From Streptomyces sp. TLI_053 (GTDB lineage: Bacteria; Actinomycetota; Actinomycetes; Streptomycetales; Streptomycetaceae), in contig NZ_LT629775.1 in the NCBI RefSeq assembly GCF_900105395.1, positions 124,001 to 188,000 on the forward strand: a stretch of 64,000 bases of DNA, in the 5' to 3' direction. The notes under the pieces are model-generated. The model saw nothing but the letters and a program-made list of their open reading frames with translations. It ran no database searches and was not told the DNA's origin. Below are positions 36,097 to 46,000 of this stretch, in pieces. The translations under genes were made by a program, and so were the position numbers. Each line of letters opens with the position of its first letter. The stretch's first letter is position 1.

Positions 36097-37392
36097 ATGA
36101 AAGCCATTTTGGGGGCGAAGTTGTCCCGGTCACGCAACACGCGCCTGGCAGCATTGATCGCGCAAGCCAACTGGCGCAACGCCCAGCTCGCGCGTGCCGT
36201 CAACACCCAGTCGTGCCAACGCGGCCTGTCAACGCGATACGACGACACGGCGGTCGCCCACTGGCTGGCCGGCACTTTGCCCCGTCCCGCGACGCGCGAC
36301 CTGATCCTCATCGTTCTGTCCACCAGACTCAGACGCGTCATCACCGACACCGACGCCGGCTTCCCCCCGCGCCGTGCCGCCACGGCGAACAGCGGCCGGG
36401 ACCCTGTCACGAACCTGATTTTGGCCAGTCGCGCAGTCCTGGGCCTGGAGGAAGCCCCCACCCGACGCATCGTCAGCTACCGCACATTCCTCGACGTCAC
36501 GACGACCGAGCCCCGGCCGGTCCTGCAAGGCTCCGACGTCCTCAAGGAGATCACCGCCAGCTTCGCGCTGATGGACGGCACGCACAGCCCCGCCCACGTG
36601 CGCGCCGCCCTCGCCGGCTACATCGCCTTCTCCGCCGTTCCCGCGCCCGGCACTGTCCAGACGGCCGGCTACGCGCGCCTGGCCCACCTGATGGCCACCA
36701 TGTCCTACAACGCCGGCCATGAGGCCGACTCCCAGATCTTCTTCCGCGCCGCCATCGAGCTGTCCTCAGCCAGCGGGGACCAGATGCTGAACGCAATCAT
36801 CCTGCGCGCACTTTCGGCCCAGGCCCAGGCCACCGGTGACACCGCGGCCGCACTCGACCTCGCCCAGACATCGCTGGAGCACGCCAGCATCGCGGTGCCG
36901 GGGCTGCGGGCCTACGTCCATGTCCAGCTCGCCCTCGTCCACGCTGCCCAGGGCCACGACCGCCAGGCTGTCACCGACCTGACGCACGCGGAGAAGGAAT
37001 TCTCCCAGCAGACCGGGTCGGGGCAGGGACTGTTCGAGAGCTATCCCCGCGCCGGGCTGGAATACCAGCGCGCACGGATATTCACCACTCTGGGCGAACC
37101 CAGCAGGGCCGCGCAGGCCTTCCGCGCCAGCCTGGCACACCGGCCTGCCGATCAGCGCCGCCGACGAGCCCACACGCACGCAGCCCTCGCCCAGCTACTC
37201 GCCGAGAACGGTCATGTCGACGACGCGTGCACCCACACGGCGCTGTTCCTCGAACTCCTGCCCGCCGTCCGGGCCGCGCAGTCCGAAGCAGCAGCACGCC
37301 GCCTGCACGCAGCCCTCGCGGTCGTCCCGAACCACTACCGGGCAACAGCACTGCGCCGCCAGCTGGCCAACCACTGCGGGTCTGCGCTCTGA
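36097..37392 (+). CDS. TPR-containing transcriptional-regulator-like protein
   Basis: This 431-residue protein has an N-terminal helix-turn-helix-like region (LAALIAQANWRNAQLARAVN, then AVAHWLAGTLPRPATRDL, typical of XRE-type Streptomyces regulators). A long alpha-helical body with TPR-like repeats follows (AGHEADSQIFFRAAIELSSA, GDTAAALDLAQTSLEHA). Proteins of this layout often occur beside terpene cyclase and other small metabolite genes. DNA binding and TPR-mediated signal or protein interaction are expected; the ligand is unknown. No strong ribosome-binding site is visible. A truncated copy of its 5' end lies on the other side of the neighbouring cyclase. Confidence 0.72.
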   Translation: MKAILGAKLSRSRNTRLAALIAQANWRNAQLARAVNTQSCQRGLSTRYDDTAVAHWLAGTLPRPATRDLILIVLSTRLRRVITDTDAGFPPRRAATANSGRDPVTNLILASRAVLGLEEAPTRRIVSYRTFLDVTTTEPRPVLQGSDVLKEITASFALMDGTHSPAHVRAALAGYIAFSAVPAPGTVQTAGYARLAHLMATMSYNAGHEADSQIFFRAAIELSSASGDQMLNAIILRALSAQAQATGDTAAALDLAQTSLEHASIAVPGLRAYVHVQLALVHAAQGHDRQAVTDLTHAEKEFSQQTGSGQGLFESYPRAGLEYQRARIFTTLGEPSRAAQAFRASLAHRPADQRRRRAHTHAALAQLLAENGHVDDACTHTALFLELLPAVRAAQSEAAARRLHAALAVVPNHYRATALRRQLANHCGSAL

Positions 37393-38313
37393 CAGACCGC
37401 GCACGGAGACCGGGTCAACATCCCTTGCCGGGCGGAGAGCCGGCGGGATGTCGCAGGGCCTGGTGTGCGGACCGAAAGGGGGATCGTCCACAAACATTCC
37501 TTAGGAGAACCGGTCTCCGCAGCCTCGAACGGTCTGCGGAACGTTTACCGAACCACGGAACCAGCCGTTCCCACACCCATCCTCGTCAGCCCGATCGCTC
37601 TCGGCGGAGAGGCTCTCCGTGACGGGCCGGGACTCGGGCTCGACAGCAAGGTGGGGCGGAGATGCCGTCCGGCCGGGCAGCCCTGTCGCAGGGGCGCGCA
37701 CCGAACCACTCAGGGCACCGTCAAGGGCACCACCAGGCCCGTCACGAGGACACAGTCGACGACCGGCGCAAACGCTCGCCGTCGACGACCGGAGCAAGGC
37801 AGCTCGTGCCTTTGACGAACTGGAACGCCGTCGCTGCTCGCAGGGGCATTCCTGGGATCCGGCAAGGAAAGCACACCCGGGTGCTGGGCAGGCAGGCAAC
37901 GGATTGCTCGGCTGACCAGGCTCCCCTGGCTTCTCGACCGCGCCACGCGAGCGACTGCGCTGCGCCCACGTGGCGGAAACTCTGAAAGACCCGGCAAGCA
38001 TTGCCGCCCAAGACGCCTACCTGAGCGGCAACGCTGCGGACGGCCCGCAGAGCCCTGAGCCGGCCGGTCGCGCAACGGGGCGCGGGCGCTGTCACTCCGT
38101 TCCCTCGCAGGCGCTGCAAGCGGCCTCACGGGACCCTCTCGTATCCGGCCCAGGCTCCCACGGCGCCGGCCAGCAGGTGGCGCCCGTCGACTCGGCCGGA
38201 GGGCGAAGACGGGGCAGACCGAGAGCTCACGCACGGCGGTCAGCACGGTGGCCGCCACGGCGCGAGGGGTGACGGTTCACGGGGATCGACCCTCCCGAGG
38301 CTGCCGTCCAATA

Positions 38314-38357
38314 ACTGTGTACGTTCACAGTAGACCGAGCTTATGGAGGCTTGTCAA
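38314..38357 (-). promoter_or_regulatory. Minus-strand promoter with overlapping TetR-type operator
   Basis: On the minus strand TTGACA (38352-38357) and TCTACT (38329-38334) are 17 bp apart, a good sigma70-type promoter. The near-perfect 18-bp palindrome ACTGTGTACGTTCACAGT (38314-38331) overlaps its -10/start region. That geometry is typical of repression by a TetR-family protein. Confidence 0.5.
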
Positions 38358-38402
38358 TGACCTTCCTCCTGGCCAAACGATTGGACGATACGATGCTACC
38401 CT

Positions 38403-38420
38403 CATGTGCACGTTCACAGT
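38403..38420. promoter_or_regulatory. Second copy of the TGTGNACGTTCACA palindrome
   Basis: The core TGTGCACGTTCACA at 38405-38418 repeats the palindrome found 89 bp to the left. Two copies on either side of about 75 bp suggest divergent promoters under one regulator. No such regulator gene was recognised nearby. Confidence 0.45.
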
Positions 38421-38672
38421 CGATCCTGTCATAGCGACTCATGAGCACCCATTGACCCGGCCCGGCGGACCGGACTCGCCCGTGGGCGACGGCCGTAGGA
38501 GCCGGACGAGGTCCGGCGTCCGTCGCCGGACCGGTGCGGGCCGCGGCACCGAGGTCGGCAACGGGACCTTCTCCTCGGTCCGCTCGAGGCCGAGCGCGAG
38601 GTCCTCGGTCGGACGAAGCTGCTTGCCGGCCCCGCTGTACGAGAGCGGCCGGCACCGACACGCCGTTGAGGG

Positions 38673-39066
38673 TCATCCCCGATCGTTGGTGAGAGCGATG
38701 ATCTGAACGGCCAGGTCGGCCAGGTCCCTGATCTGCTGATCGAGTAGCAGGTCGGTGGGCATTTCGAAGCCCTGCGCCACTCGGTCAGGACGAAGTGGCG
38801 GTGCAGGTGGGAGATCAGCTGCCGGATGCGCAGGTACTCGGCCACGGGCGGGACAGTCCCCGCAGCCGAGTGGGCGGCGTCGGCCGCCGCTCCGACGCTG
38901 TACGACAATCGTGCCGCAGTGCCGGGGCCGAGCAGGCCCTCGAGGCGCAGGACGTCCTCGCGCGGGCGGTCGGTCCCCCGGGGTGGGCCGGCGTTCACGA
39001 TGAGCGCCGGGGGCCGGGCGTGTTCGGCAACCAGCAGCGGCTGTCGTGGGCACGGCGGGCCGTGGT
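38673..39066 (-). pseudogene. Frameshifted hypothetical gene
   Basis: Protein-like sequence occurs in two minus-strand frames that join near 38780. The upstream frame reads LRLEGLLGPGTAARLSYSVG and PVAEYLRIRQLISHLHRHF, then the other frame reads FEMPTDLLLDQQIRDLADLA and VQIIALTNDRG before a stop. A single frameshift would make one continuous helical protein of about 125 residues. The family is not recognised. It lies downstream of the GNAT-like gene on the same strand. Confidence 0.4.
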
Positions 39067-39141
39067 GAGGCCGAACGGGATCGCGCCGACCGGCCGGGAG
39101 GGACGGGCGCAGCGCTGTCCGGGCCGCCGCCCCGTTCTGGT

Positions 39142-39885
39142 TCAGCGTTGCCGGGACCAGCGCGCGGAAAGGTTCTCCAGATCGGCCCGGCATGCCACGA
39201 GGCGGTCGCCGGGCTCTCGCAGTGCCGGGTCCAGCAGCCACACGCCGTTCTTGAAGGGGTGGAAGCCGATGCTCTCCCACAGGGCCTCGATCTTCTTCTT
39301 CGCGGTGCTGCGGTAGGCCTCGGTCACCTCCTGCCGGTCGGCCGGATACTCGGCCATGGCCGGATACGTGGCAACGGCACAGCAGCCGGCGGACAGTCGG
39401 CGTATCGCCTCCGCCGCGCAGATCGGCCCGAGGCCGAAGCCGCGCCACTCCTTGGCGAGGCGGACACGGTCGAGGACGAGCAGGTCACCGGCCGGCAGGG
39501 TGACGGCGTCCTCGAAGGCCGTGGTGTAGCCGCGGCCGTTCCTGGCGAGGACTGCGCTGGCGATGACCTCGAGATCGCCGGAGTGGTCGTCGGCGACGCG
39601 CCACCGGTTGCGTCCGGTGTCCGCCCTCAGCCGGTAGAGGATGACACGGCCGACCGGTGACCCGGGTTCAGGAGTCGCCGGCAGGCCGTCGGTCGCGGTC
39701 TCCTCGGGATCCTCGTCCTGCTCGTCGTCGTCACCGTCGAGGCCGTAGGAGATCCGGGCGTGCCAGCACTCCAGGGTGTCCTCGTCGTCCCAGGGCCTGA
39801 GGGGGTGGCCGTGGGTGTAGGTGAGGTGCAGCCGGGCCGGATCGCCCGGCAACTCACCGATCGGCCGTCGGGAAGCAGCGCTCAT
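39142..39885 (-). CDS. GNAT-like acetyltransferase, hypothetical
   Basis: This 247-residue protein has an acidic, Asp/Glu-rich segment near residues 50-66. Its C-terminal half resembles a GNAT fold: LLVLDRVRLAKEWRGFGLG corresponds to the acetyl-CoA pyrophosphate-loop region (motif A), followed by AAEAIRRLSAG and, late, ALWESIGFHPFKNGVWLLDP as motif B. Acetyl transfer to a small molecule or protein is the likely activity, but the glycine pattern (WRGFGLGP) is not a perfect Q/RxxGxG/A. The frameshifted small gene lies about 75 bp downstream. Confidence 0.65.
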   Translation of the reverse strand: MSAASRRPIGELPGDPARLHLTYTHGHPLRPWDDEDTLECWHARISYGLDGDDDEQDEDPEETATDGLPATPEPGSPVGRVILYRLRADTGRNRWRVADDHSGDLEVIASAVLARNGRGYTTAFEDAVTLPAGDLLVLDRVRLAKEWRGFGLGPICAAEAIRRLSAGCCAVATYPAMAEYPADRQEVTEAYRSTAKKKIEALWESIGFHPFKNGVWLLDPALREPGDRLVACRADLENLSARWSRQR

Positions 39886-39979
39886 ACCGGCGTAGGTTAG
39901 CCGCCGGCTGCGACAGTCGGCACCGTCGTTGAAGGAACCGACGGAACAGCCGCTTCACCGGGTCCGCCCGGACCGGACC

Positions 39980-40062
39980 ACGGACGCCGCGCTTCTGCGT
40001 ACGGCTGCGGCTTTGGCATCACGAGCGCGCGAGGGGCGCACGGACCTTGCGAACCTCACGTC
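39980..40062 (+). pseudogene. Fragment of the 726-aa nuclease gene tail
   Basis: This short stretch is nearly identical to the 3' part of the gene at 55494 (its bases about 57520-57590). Shared blocks include GGCATCACGA and ACGGACCTxGCGAACCTCAC. It lies just left of a CRISPR leader relic, as its intact counterpart lies left of the CRISPR locus at 57.8 kb. Confidence 0.7.
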
Positions 40063-41272
40063 CGCCGGAGGGCGAACTCCGTGGTTGCAGGAAGCCCTGG
40101 GACAGGGAAGACGGTCAGGACAGGAACTCCGTGCCGGTGGGCCCCTGAGCGGGGTCCTCGTCGGCAGATCCGCCACGTCGGCCCTCGCCCCGCCCGCTCC
40201 ACCCCCCCGCTCGTGACGACCCACCAGCAGCCACGGCTGTCCTGTGCAGGTCCGCCCGTACCTGCACAGAACAGCGTCTCGGACAGTTAGAATCACAGGG
40301 AGGAACGTCCCTCCTGCGCACGCAGGGCTGACACCACCACCCCGAACGAGGCCGCCCGGTCGGCCCGGGATCTGCCGTCCCTGCGCACGCAGGGCACCCC
40401 GCCCACCCGGCAACTGCCGCCTGGATCCGCTCGTCCCCGCCTGCTCCGAGTGGGCGGCACCTGTACGGACTGCGGCGCTCCGGTGAACCCGTGCCGGGGG
40501 CAACCTGTGCCGCGGCCAGGGCTCCTGAAGCCCGATGGTCTGCAAGAACCCCGGTTTCAAGGAAGGCCGGCGCACCCACCGAGTCGGCCGACATCACGCC
40601 GGGCAACGGCTGAGGAGAGCCGCATGCCACTGTTCACGCTCCTCACGGCGGCCGCGGTCGCAGGATCCCTCGCCGGCCTGGTGCGGGTGAGCCGAGCCCA
40701 CCGAACACTTCCGGTGCCACCGTTGCCTCGCTGCCTCCGGACGGCCCGGGACGCCCCGAGCCCTTCTACCTCCTCGTGGAACTTCTTCTGCCGCACCGGC
40801 TCCTCGGGAGCCGCAGTGCCCTGCTGGAGGCCCGCCATCGCACGCTCCGAGCCACGACGAGGGCCGGGGGAACTGCTCGTCGCAGCCACGGCCGTCCAGG
40901 GACCGAACACCCTCCTGGGCGATCGGCCGGGCATCACCACCACCTCGCTCGCGGCCGCCGCCCGGCCGGCCGCCGTGTTCACCCAACCCCGTCGCCACCT
41001 GGTTCCGGCGACCCGCTACCGCCGCTCCTCGTCCTCCTGCTGACAGCGGAAGTGCCGAGCGGTGCGGCCCTTCCGTCCGACCCGCCGGATCCTCGGGCGG
41101 CGCGACCGGGAAGCCTCATCGTTGCGACCGCCGTCCTCGCCACGCCCCTGCCGGCCCTCCTCGTCCACCGGCTCGACCGACCTGCGCGACCGCACCCCGC
41201 CTCCAGGAAGCCGGGTGAGCCCGCCGCGGCCCACCGTTCCCTGCCGCGTCCGAAGGAAGGACAAGGACCCGG
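40063..41272. other. Decayed module border upstream of the 41.3-kb terpene cyclase
   Basis: No intact gene is supported. The left part is the CRISPR leader/array relic (separate entry). From 40620 to 41270 there are short frames with hydrophobic pieces (LFTLLTAAAVAGSLAGLVRV) but with shifts. The cyclase promoter should lie at the right end. Confidence 0.4.
40262..40402 (+). CRISPR. CRISPR relic: leader plus two degenerate repeats
   Basis: The leader (CTGCACAGAACAGCG, then GGACAGTTAGAATCACAGG) matches those before the arrays at 46.7 and 57.8 kb. Two damaged repeats follow, ending at 40335 (GCGCACGCAGGGCTGACACC) and near 40400 (GTCCCTGCGCACGCAGGGCA, with the end altered). The intervening segment is 38 bp rather than 32, and a third very weak repeat may occur near 40428-40456. 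No cas gene is nearby. Confidence 0.65.
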
Positions 41273-42367
41273 ATGGTCGAATTCCACGTACCTGCCCGCT
41301 ACTGCCCGCTGCACCCCTCCCGACCGCACCCGGCCCAGGAACACCTCGAGAGCCGGGCCCTGGACTGGCTGGCGGCCCAGGGCCTGTTCACCGCCCCGGA
41401 GATCCGGAGGAAGGCCGAAGCCACGAAGTCGCACATCCTCGTGGGCCAGGTGACGCCCGATGCGCCGACCGACCTGGTCCAGCCCGGCGTCGACTGGGCC
41501 TACCTGATGTTCCTCTTCGACGACCTGCGCACCGACCTCGGCCCCACGGCCACCAGCACGGGCAAGCTGATGAACTGGCTGCACGACTGGACGGAACTCC
41601 TGGCACGCCCCGACCACCTTCCCCACGGAGCGTCAGCGGATCCGCTGATGAACGCCTTCGCGGCCCTCTCCCGCAGGGTGCGGGACTGCACGCTGCCGCA
41701 ACTGTGGCGGCGCTGGGTTGAGGTCCACCGTGACTTCAGCTGGGGAGCCCTCTGGGAATCGGCCCGGCGCACCACCGGCGCACCCACCTCGTTCGACGAC
41801 TTCCTCGCCGTACGGGCCCGCCTCGCGGGCTCCGCCCTGCCGCTGATCTCGGCCGAGATCGCCTGCGGACTGTCCGTCCCGGAACCGGAACGCCACCACC
41901 CGCTGGTGCGCGCCGCCGTCGAGGCCGCCTGGACCCTGATCGGCCTCGACGACGACATCTACTCCCTGCCGAAGGAGACCCTGCAAGCCGTCGAGTCCGG
42001 ACGCGAACCTTCGGCCGAGCCCTCGGCCGTGCCACTTCTCCAACGGGAGCACCACTGCGACACCGCCACTGCGGTCGCCCTCCTCACCGGCTACCGCGAC
42101 CGGATCATGCACCTGCTCCTGCGGCTGCGGCACCGGGCCGACCAGGCCGGACTGGCCCGTGACACCCTCGCCTACCTCGACCTCGCACTCCTCGAGGTCC
42201 GCGTCGACGCGATCGACTGGCCTCCGCTCGTCCCCCGCTACACCGACCCCGTCGGGACCCCGCCCCAGCCGATCCGCCTGGTCTGGGGTGAACTCACCAA
42301 CCGTCCGCCCAAGACCGACACACCCCTCGCCTACCCCTCCGTTTCCTGGTGGTGGGACCACCTCTGA
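41273..42367 (+). CDS. Class I terpene cyclase (plus-strand, 41.3 kb)
   Basis: This 364-residue cyclase has the aspartate-rich motif MFLFDDLRTD at residues about 78-87 and the second metal motif DDIYSLPKE (Asp in place of Asn; context IGLDDDIYSL). An RY pair follows in PRYTDP and the end is YPSVSWWWDHL. The N-terminal VPARYCPLHPSRPHP corresponds to the family's FYCP region. An AAGGACCCGG segment precedes the ATG. The gene stands alone on its strand. Immediately after its stop codon the sequence becomes a fragment of the DUF3732 ATPase gene of the defence island, and its left flank is another island fragment. It therefore appears inserted into, or to have replaced part of, an older defence module. 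The substrate is unknown. Confidence 0.88.
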   Translation: MVEFHVPARYCPLHPSRPHPAQEHLESRALDWLAAQGLFTAPEIRRKAEATKSHILVGQVTPDAPTDLVQPGVDWAYLMFLFDDLRTDLGPTATSTGKLMNWLHDWTELLARPDHLPHGASADPLMNAFAALSRRVRDCTLPQLWRRWVEVHRDFSWGALWESARRTTGAPTSFDDFLAVRARLAGSALPLISAEIACGLSVPEPERHHPLVRAAVEAAWTLIGLDDDIYSLPKETLQAVESGREPSAEPSAVPLLQREHHCDTATAVALLTGYRDRIMHLLLRLRHRADQAGLARDTLAYLDLALLEVRVDAIDWPPLVPRYTDPVGTPPQPIRLVWGELTNRPPKTDTPLAYPSVSWWWDHL

Positions 42368-42871
42368 CCGCCTCGTCCACAGCCTCGGCTGCACCAGCGG
42401 CAGGCTGACCAGCCACGCCCGCCGTCTGCGCCTCGAACACGGTGACAGCCCGGCGCGCCTCGATGCGAAGAGACCGACCGTCGTCGCGGACACCCCACAG
42501 GGCCCGACGGAATGGCTGCGGATCGCCAGCGGCAAGAACCGGGTCGGCTGTCACATCACCGTCCACCTCGCCCTGCAGTACCTCGTCGCCCACCAGCGGC
42601 CCGCCCCGCGGTTCCCATGCCCGACCAGCCGACCCAGCCGTAACTACCCCTCCGACATGCCCTCGACGAGGACCGCGAAACCGTCAAACGGCTCTTCGAA
42701 CCGATGCACCAGGTCACCACCAGCCTCTCCCCCGGCTTCCTGGTGATCGTCAGCGACCACGCGAACCTCCCCGCCCCTGGTTCCAGGACTGCGCCCGCTA
42801 CAGCTGGCGCGACGGCGAAGCCCTCATCCCCCGGGTCCTGGATCGACCGACACCGCGCCGGCATCTGACCT
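42368..42871 (+). pseudogene. 3' fragment of a DUF3732 ABC-ATPase gene
   Basis: This segment aligns to the last third of the intact ATPase gene (62008-62539) in the same orientation. GCGCCTCGAACACGG, GTCGTCGCGGACACCCCACA and GCGCGACGGCGAAGCCCTCA are shared. Short deletions and shifts break the frame, including one in the Walker B region (FLMLDQPTQ in the intact copy). Similarity starts within five bases of the cyclase stop codon. Confidence 0.85.
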
Positions 42872-42879
42872 GCGCCGAG

Positions 42880-43075
42880 CCGTCCCCGCATGCGCTTCGC
42901 CGCCAGGATCGCCCGGTCGTCATCGGTGCGCTCGGCGGGCTGGCAGCCGCAGTCAGGGCTCGTGCAGGGCTCCCGGCAGCGCAGCAGTACGGCCTCCCTG
43001 ACCGGGGTGTTTCACACCCGGCCAGGGCTCTCGTATCCCGCTGCCGGGCAGAGAGCGCAGCAGCGGCTCCGCTCG
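42880..43075 (-). pseudogene. Fragment of the HNH endonuclease gene
   Basis: This corresponds to the HNH-domain part of the genes at 47177 and 63168: CCAGGATCGCCCGG, a TCGTCGGTG-like stretch, GACGGGCTG-like sequence and AGCAGTACxGCCTCCC all match, with many substitutions. The order DUF3732 tail then HNH is the same as at 62.5-63.5 kb, but the intervening CRISPR end is missing. Confidence 0.65.
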
Positions 43076-46000
43076 TCACTGACTCGGAAGCAGGCCGGTC
43101 GCTGCCTGCCGCACCCGGGCGCTGCGGTCTTCTCGCAGGAGGTCGAGGACCGGGCCGTACGGTTCCTGTTGAGTGAGCGGGAAGTGGCTCAGCACGTGTG
43201 CCAGGTTGACCCTGACAGCGGTGTTCGCGTCCTGGGCGAAGACCTGCGCGAGGTCGGGAGCTTCATGGGGCCGGCGGGCCCAGCAGATGACCGCGCACTG
43301 GCGAAGGGGGGCCGCCCGGTGCGCGGCTACGAGGTGGAGCGGGACCGGTGCGAGCAGGTCGGTGGTGCGCAGGGTCTGGGCGCAGAGGCGGGTTGTTCCG
43401 GTGTTGTCCTGGTGGCCACTGGCATGGGCGAGGGTGAGGCGTTCGACGGTTGCAGCCTGTTCGGGAGTCGTGGCGCATTCGGCGGCTGCGTGGAGTGCTG
43501 CCGCCCGCAGGTTCTGGGCGTCGGTGGTCATGGTGAAGGTGCTCAGGGGGTGTCGGGAGCGCTGTTCGAAGTCGTCCAGGGTGTGGCTGCCCGGGTGGTC
43601 GTGGACGGCGATCAGGGCGTCGACCATGGCGGTGCGGGTCGTGCGCGGCAGGGTGGAGGCCAGTTGGGCCAGTGCCCGCAGCGCGGTGGTGCGCCGGTCC
43701 GCGGTGTCGAGGTGGTCCTGTGCCCAGGACAGCAGGTGGTGTGCGACGTCGATCCGTAGTTGTCCGAGGGCGGCGGTTTGCGTGTCACGGGTGCTGTTGC
43801 CTGCGGTGGCTGCGGCCAGGAGTGCCGCGCACAGGGCGGGGCCGTCACCGATCTCGTAGCCGTTGCGGGGTGTTCCCACGGGTTCGGCGAGGACGTGCGC
43901 GGCGAGTTCTCGTGCAGTGTTCTCCACTGCGGGGTCGTCGATGTGCCAGCTCGCCAGGACGATTGCGGCGTTGAGGTTGCCGTCACCGGCGTGTTGGCGC
44001 AGTTCCTGTTCGATGCGGTCGTGGTGCACGGTGACGGCGGCCAGGTGCGCCTCTGCCCGGTGGATGTCGAGTTTCACGGCTTCCCAGAGTGCGTCGACTG
44101 CTTGGCCTGCCTCGGTGAGGCGGGCTTCGGTGCAGGCCGACAGGAACATGAGCATCGACTGATCGGTGTACCGGTAGTGCTGGGGTTCTCTGGGCAACCA
44201 GGTCAGGACGGTCGGCAGGATGCGGGTGGCGACGGTCTGCGGGAGTCGGTGGCCGAGCGCGGCCAGCGCACCGGTTGCGTGCCCGACGGGGTCGCTTGCC
44301 GACGGCCCGTCGGGCGGACCGGCCAGGACGATGTCGGCCAGAGCATGGGCGAGGGTGTCGACCTCGTCGTCGGGGACCAAGTCGCCCTGTGCTTCGAGGA
44401 CGGCTGCCGCCGCTGCTCTCACCCAGCGGGCCCCGACCTCGAGGAAGCGGCCGGAACCGAGAAACTCCTCTGCTTTCGTGGCGGCGGCGACGGCCTTCTC
44501 CCGCTCTCCGGCGAGAACGTACTGCCCCACGGCGTGCCGAGGCAGTTCGGCGAGCTCCCAAGCCTCGCCCAGCCGCCTGCGGGCGATCTTCTCATCCATC
44601 AGGGCTCCGCCGAGCCGCTCCTTCCAGAGCCAGCGGCGAGCCATACGGACAGCCCCGCGCGGGCGGTTGTCAACCAGTTCCTCCAGCGCGCCGACCACCG
44701 GGTCGATCACTCCGTGGATGATTCCCTGCTCACGGGATCCGATCGTGCGGGCCCCCTGCAGGGCCTTGACGGACTGGTCGAAGCCGCTCACGCCGAACGA
44801 GAACTGGTGGGAGAGCATCGAGATGGACCGCAGGGCGCAGCGGGCGTCCGCTCCCAGGCCCGCGCGTATGGCCGCCAGGACGGCTCGGCGGTATGCCTCG
44901 AGGGCGTCGGGTCCCTCGTCCGCCATGGCCAGTGCGCGTCCCTGGCGCATGAGTACCAGGGACGCGAACCGCTCGGGGATGCGTCCGCCGAGTGCCCGGC
45001 TGGCCAGGTCGGCGTAGGCCTGGCCGGGTTGTGTACCTGCGCGGATGGTGAGGTCCGCCGAGCAGCATTGCATCCGTATGCGGATATCGGCCGGTTGGGA
45101 GCCTGCGACGGCATCCAGCAGGGCCTGCAGGTCCTGCGGGTTGTCCAGCGGGTCGTCGTCCACCACGACCTGCTCGGCGACCGCGAGCAGGATTCGGCCC
45201 GCCAGCGGCAGGTCGGCGTGCACGATCGCGGTGACGGCGCTGACGACAGGTTCCAGGTCGTACCCGTGGACGTACCAGTCGTCGAGGGCCCGCAGTGCGG
45301 TGTAGAGATGTGTCTGGGCTCCTGTGCAGGCACGGGCGAGGCGCTCGGCGTGGACGAGTTCGTCCTGTGCTCGCAGTCCGTCGTCATGGCGGTCCATCAG
45401 GATGCCCGCCGAGAGGGCCAGGGCCTCGTCGGGCTCGCCCGCTTCCTCGAGCAGTTCCCTTCGGCGGACGCGGAACACCTCGGCGTGGGCCCGGTAGTTC
45501 TCCTGCAGAAGGATCTCTACCAGATCTGCTATCAGCACCGCTGCCTCGAGCGGGTCGGCAATGGCCATCGTCTCGGCTCTTGCCAGGGCAGGTGAGAGCC
45601 CCAGGTGTTCCAGAGGATCGTTGAGCAGGGCGTAGCCGCTCGGCAACACGGGCGGGGCGGGCAGCTCGAGGCCGTAAAGGGCCATGGCCCACTGCGGGCC
45701 GAACACCCCGCCCACGACACTCGGCCGCTCCCGCAGGAAGCGGGTCAACGCGCCGGCGTCGTAGAGGTCGATCCGCAGATCGCCCTCGTACTCCTCCTGC
45801 AGGGCGACGAGTTCGTTCTCGACCGCGGTGTCGTCGACCTTGCAGCCCACGGCCAGGACGAAGCGGACTGCTTCGAATCGCCGCTGCGTCCACTGCGGCT
45901 GGGGGGTTCTCGTCCGTGCCGGGCCTGCGAAGTCGGCCACCGCCTTACGCAACGCGGTGGCACTCAAGGAGCGGATCCTTCGAACCTGGTAGACGTGTGT

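Larger units (their letters stand above)
37393..38672. other. Gene-poor region with paired operator-like palindromes
   Basis: I see no convincing gene in this 1.28 kb. The frames are short or Arg/Pro-rich. It contains a promoter-like element and two similar palindromes at 38314-38420, described separately, but no gene they obviously control. Confidence 0.4.

Noticed and set aside
40450..41043. Possible membrane protein before the 41.3-kb cyclase
   Set aside because: Only a short hydrophobic stretch supports it. The frame soon becomes Arg/Ser/Pro-rich and coding character shifts frame, so I treat the region as decayed.
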